From: Clostridiales bacterium UBA6114
GTDB taxonomy: Bacteria; Bacillota; Clostridia; Oscillospirales; Butyricicoccaceae
DNA: 38,581 nt
Assembly (NCBI GenBank): GCA_002423435.1
Contig: DIWE01000004.1
Location: 1 to 38,581 of the forward strand
Direction: 5' to 3'
This document shows positions 36,557-38,581 of the stretch, one piece after another. The translations under genes and the position numbers were made by a program. Each line of letters opens with the position of its first letter. The first letter of the stretch is position 1. The notes under the pieces are model-generated. The model did no database searches. It saw only the letters and a program-made list of their open reading frames with translations, and had not been told where the DNA came from.

Positions 36557-38581
36557 ATGGATAATCAGGTATTAAGTATCAGGGGCATGACGTGCGCCGC
36601 CTGTGCTCAGAGAATAGAAAAGACGGTGCGAAAGCTTTCCGGCATTGGGCAGGCCACGGTAAACCTTGCAAGCGAAAAGCTGTTCGTGGAATACGACGCA
36701 GGCACAGTGCCGCTTACCGCCATTAAGGAGGCCGTGGCAAAAATCGGGTATGAGGTGGTCGAGAAAACCGCCGTCGGCAACGCAACCATCCCGATAGGCG
36801 GCATGACATGCGCCGCCTGCGCCCAGCGTGTGGAAAAAGCTGTTAAAAAATTGGAAGGCGTGACGGGCGTATCGGTCAATTTTGCAACGGAAAAAGCCAC
36901 GGTCGCTTACGACCCGCAGAAGGTGCGGCTGTCGGCGATTCGGGAAGCCGTTGAAAAAGCCGGATACAAGGCGCTCCAAATCAGCAAGACCGATGCGGCG
37001 GACGAGGATCGGAAACGAAAGGAAAAGGAAATTAACGTTCTCCGGACAAAGTTCATTGTTGCCGCTCTGTTCTCCGTCCCTCTTTTATACATTGCGATGG
37101 TGCCGATGATCAGGTTCGTGCGGCTGCCGTTCCCGGCGGGGCTTGACCCGATGCAGTTTTCCCTGATCTACGCGCTGGCGGAGATGATACTGGTGATTCC
37201 GGTTATCGGCGTGGGATATAAATTCTACACCGTCGGATTCAAATCGCTGTGGCGGCGAAGCCCGAACATGGACTCGCTGATTGCGATCGGTACGACGGCG
37301 GCCGTCCTGTACAGCATCTATAACACATGGCGGATAGCGAGCGGCGATTTCAAGGCGGTGGAGCACCTGTATTTTGAAACGGCGGGCGTGATCATTACCC
37401 TGATTTTGCTCGGCAAAACGCTGGAGGCGGTTTCAAAAGGCCGGACCAGCGAGGCAATTAAGAAATTGATGGGGCTTGCGCCCAAAACGGCGATTATTAT
37501 GCAGGGCGGCGCGGAAAGGGAAATCCCGATTGACGAGGTCGAAATCGGCGATATTATCGTTGTTAAGCCCGGCGCGAAAATCCCGGTTGACGGCACGGTT
37601 ACACAGGGGCATACCGCCATCGACGAATCCATGCTGACCGGCGAGAGCATGCCTGTGGACAAGAAGGACGGCGACCCTGTTTACACCGCTTCGCTGAACA
37701 CCACGGGCACCATTCGGTTCAAGGCCGAGAAAATCGGCAGCGACACCGCGTTGGCCCAGATTATCAGGCTGGTCGAGGACGCGCAGGGATCGAAGGCACC
37801 CATCGCGCAAATGGCGGACATTGTATCCGGTTATTTTGTCCCGGTTGTCTGCGTTATTGCGCTTATTGCCGGAATCGCCTGGTATTTCGGCACCGGCGGC
37901 GATCTGGCATTCGCTCTCACCATTTTTATCGCAGTGCTGGTGATCGCCTGCCCCTGCGCATTGGGGCTCGCGACGCCCACCGCCATCATGGTCGGAACCG
38001 GCAAGGGCGCCGAGAACGGCATTTTGATAAAAGGCGGCGAAGCGCTTGAAACCGCGCATAAAATCAGCACCATTATTTTTGATAAAACGGGGACGATCAC
38101 CGAGGGGAAGCCCACAGTGACGGATGTGCTCGCCATAGACGGAATCGGAAAAGAGTACCTCCTGCAAGTGACGGCTTCGGCGGAGAAAGGCTCCGAGCAT
38201 CCCCTGGCCCAGGCGATCGTCCACGGCGCCGAGGATATGGGACTCGAGCTCTTTGATGTAGAGAACTTCGAATCCCTTACGGGACGGGGGATTGAGGCGA
38301 AAATAGGCGGAAAGGCCGTCCTGGCCGGAAACCGCAAGCTGATGGACGAGCGCGGCATTTCCCTCGCCGGCCTGGAGAACGAAAGCGACCGGCTGGCTGA
38401 GGAAGGCAAAACGCCCATGTACGTGGCCTTAGACGGCGAATTATCCGGCGTCGTGGCCGTGGCCGACGTGGTCAAGCAAAGCAGCCGGGCGGCTATCGAA
38501 AGCCTGCACAGGATAGGCATAGAGGTTGCCATGATTACCGGCGACAACAAAAAGACCGCCGCCGCCATCGCAAGGCAGGTC
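36557..38581 (+). CDS. copA: Copper-translocating P1B-type ATPase, 3' end outside the window
   Basis: The window holds 675 residues of a P-type ATPase, which pumps Cu(I) out of the cell. There are two HMA domains with MTCAAC motifs (about residues 11-16 and 83-88), TGES (near 361) in the actuator domain, the CPC ion motif in IACPCALG (near 465), the phosphorylated Asp in DKTGT (near 509) and the SEHPLAQ nucleotide-domain motif (near 548). MITGDN follows close to the edge. The reading frame runs to the last base without a stop; the final hinge and last helices should follow. Ag(I) transport is possible as well. Confidence 0.95.
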   Translation, partial: MDNQVLSIRGMTCAACAQRIEKTVRKLSGIGQATVNLASEKLFVEYDAGTVPLTAIKEAVAKIGYEVVEKTAVGNATIPIGGMTCAACAQRVEKAVKKLEGVTGVSVNFATEKATVAYDPQKVRLSAIREAVEKAGYKALQISKTDAADEDRKRKEKEINVLRTKFIVAALFSVPLLYIAMVPMIRFVRLPFPAGLDPMQFSLIYALAEMILVIPVIGVGYKFYTVGFKSLWRRSPNMDSLIAIGTTAAVLYSIYNTWRIASGDFKAVEHLYFETAGVIITLILLGKTLEAVSKGRTSEAIKKLMGLAPKTAIIMQGGAEREIPIDEVEIGDIIVVKPGAKIPVDGTVTQGHTAIDESMLTGESMPVDKKDGDPVYTASLNTTGTIRFKAEKIGSDTALAQIIRLVEDAQGSKAPIAQMADIVSGYFVPVVCVIALIAGIAWYFGTGGDLAFALTIFIAVLVIACPCALGLATPTAIMVGTGKGAENGILIKGGEALETAHKISTIIFDKTGTITEGKPTVTDVLAIDGIGKEYLLQVTASAEKGSEHPLAQAIVHGAEDMGLELFDVENFESLTGRGIEAKIGGKAVLAGNRKLMDERGISLAGLENESDRLAEEGKTPMYVALDGELSGVVAVADVVKQSSRAAIESLHRIGIEVAMITGDNKKTAAAIARQV

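Overview
The window looks like a chromosomal stretch from an anaerobic, spore-former-type Firmicute (class Clostridia). The evidence is the SLH-domain surface protein, Gram-positive lipoboxes, strong AGGAGG-type ribosome binding sites, a DltABCD-like envelope system, and heavy use of ABC transporters and GTG/TTG starts. The genus cannot be fixed from the sequence. No rRNA, tRNA, CRISPR array, phage module or transposase was seen.

Layout. (1) 1-5412: a strikingly structured non-coding leader (about 15-571) precedes a plus-strand operon. The operon encodes a TctB/TctA transporter without a visible TctC, a D-galactonate dehydratase (dgoD), a PfkB-type 2-keto-3-deoxy sugar-acid kinase and a KDPG/KDPGal aldolase. 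Together these convert D-galactonate to pyruvate and a triose phosphate. (2) 5413-9304: a gene remnant and palindrome, a DUF202 membrane protein, a WG-repeat/SLH surface protein and a coiled-coil lipoprotein. (3) 9421-16995 (minus strand): a non-canonical Dlt-like cell-envelope acylation operon. Its order is a large FG-GAP/deacetylase-like exported protein, an adenylation enzyme, a carrier protein, a GNAT acetyltransferase, an MBOAT, an SGNH/DltD-like enzyme and a 47-residue DltX-like microprotein. It ends at a clear terminator. (4) 17115-23551 (minus strand): a nitrogenase-like reductase (NifH-like plus two component-1-like subunits) in one operon with a FecBCD/BtuFCD-type metal-chelate importer. 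(5) 23641-25362 (plus strand): a divergently transcribed SAM methyltransferase and a ketopantoate-reductase-like dehydrogenase. (6) 25437-34221 (minus strand): two pairs of fused ABC half-transporters with an AraC/PchR-like and a TetR regulator. (7) 34510-end (plus strand): a copper operon with an HMA/UreH_2/cupredoxin fusion, a 43-residue HWHC membrane peptide and a CopA-type ATPase cut by the window edge.

The most notable result is a shared operator, GTTAG-N6-CTAAC. Five perfect copies lie within 23465-33581, each next to a start or promoter. They precede the nitrogenase-like/Fec operon (two copies), the divergent methyltransferase, and each of the two ABC pairs. In three of these promoters the operator sits just downstream of the -10 box, as expected for repression. 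I infer that regions 4-6 form one co-regulated system, probably metal- or metallophore-related, with a nitrogenase-like enzyme of unknown substrate at its centre. Second in interest is the Dlt-like operon, whose adenylation enzyme lacks the cysteine that defines D-alanine selection in DltA and which carries extra genes.
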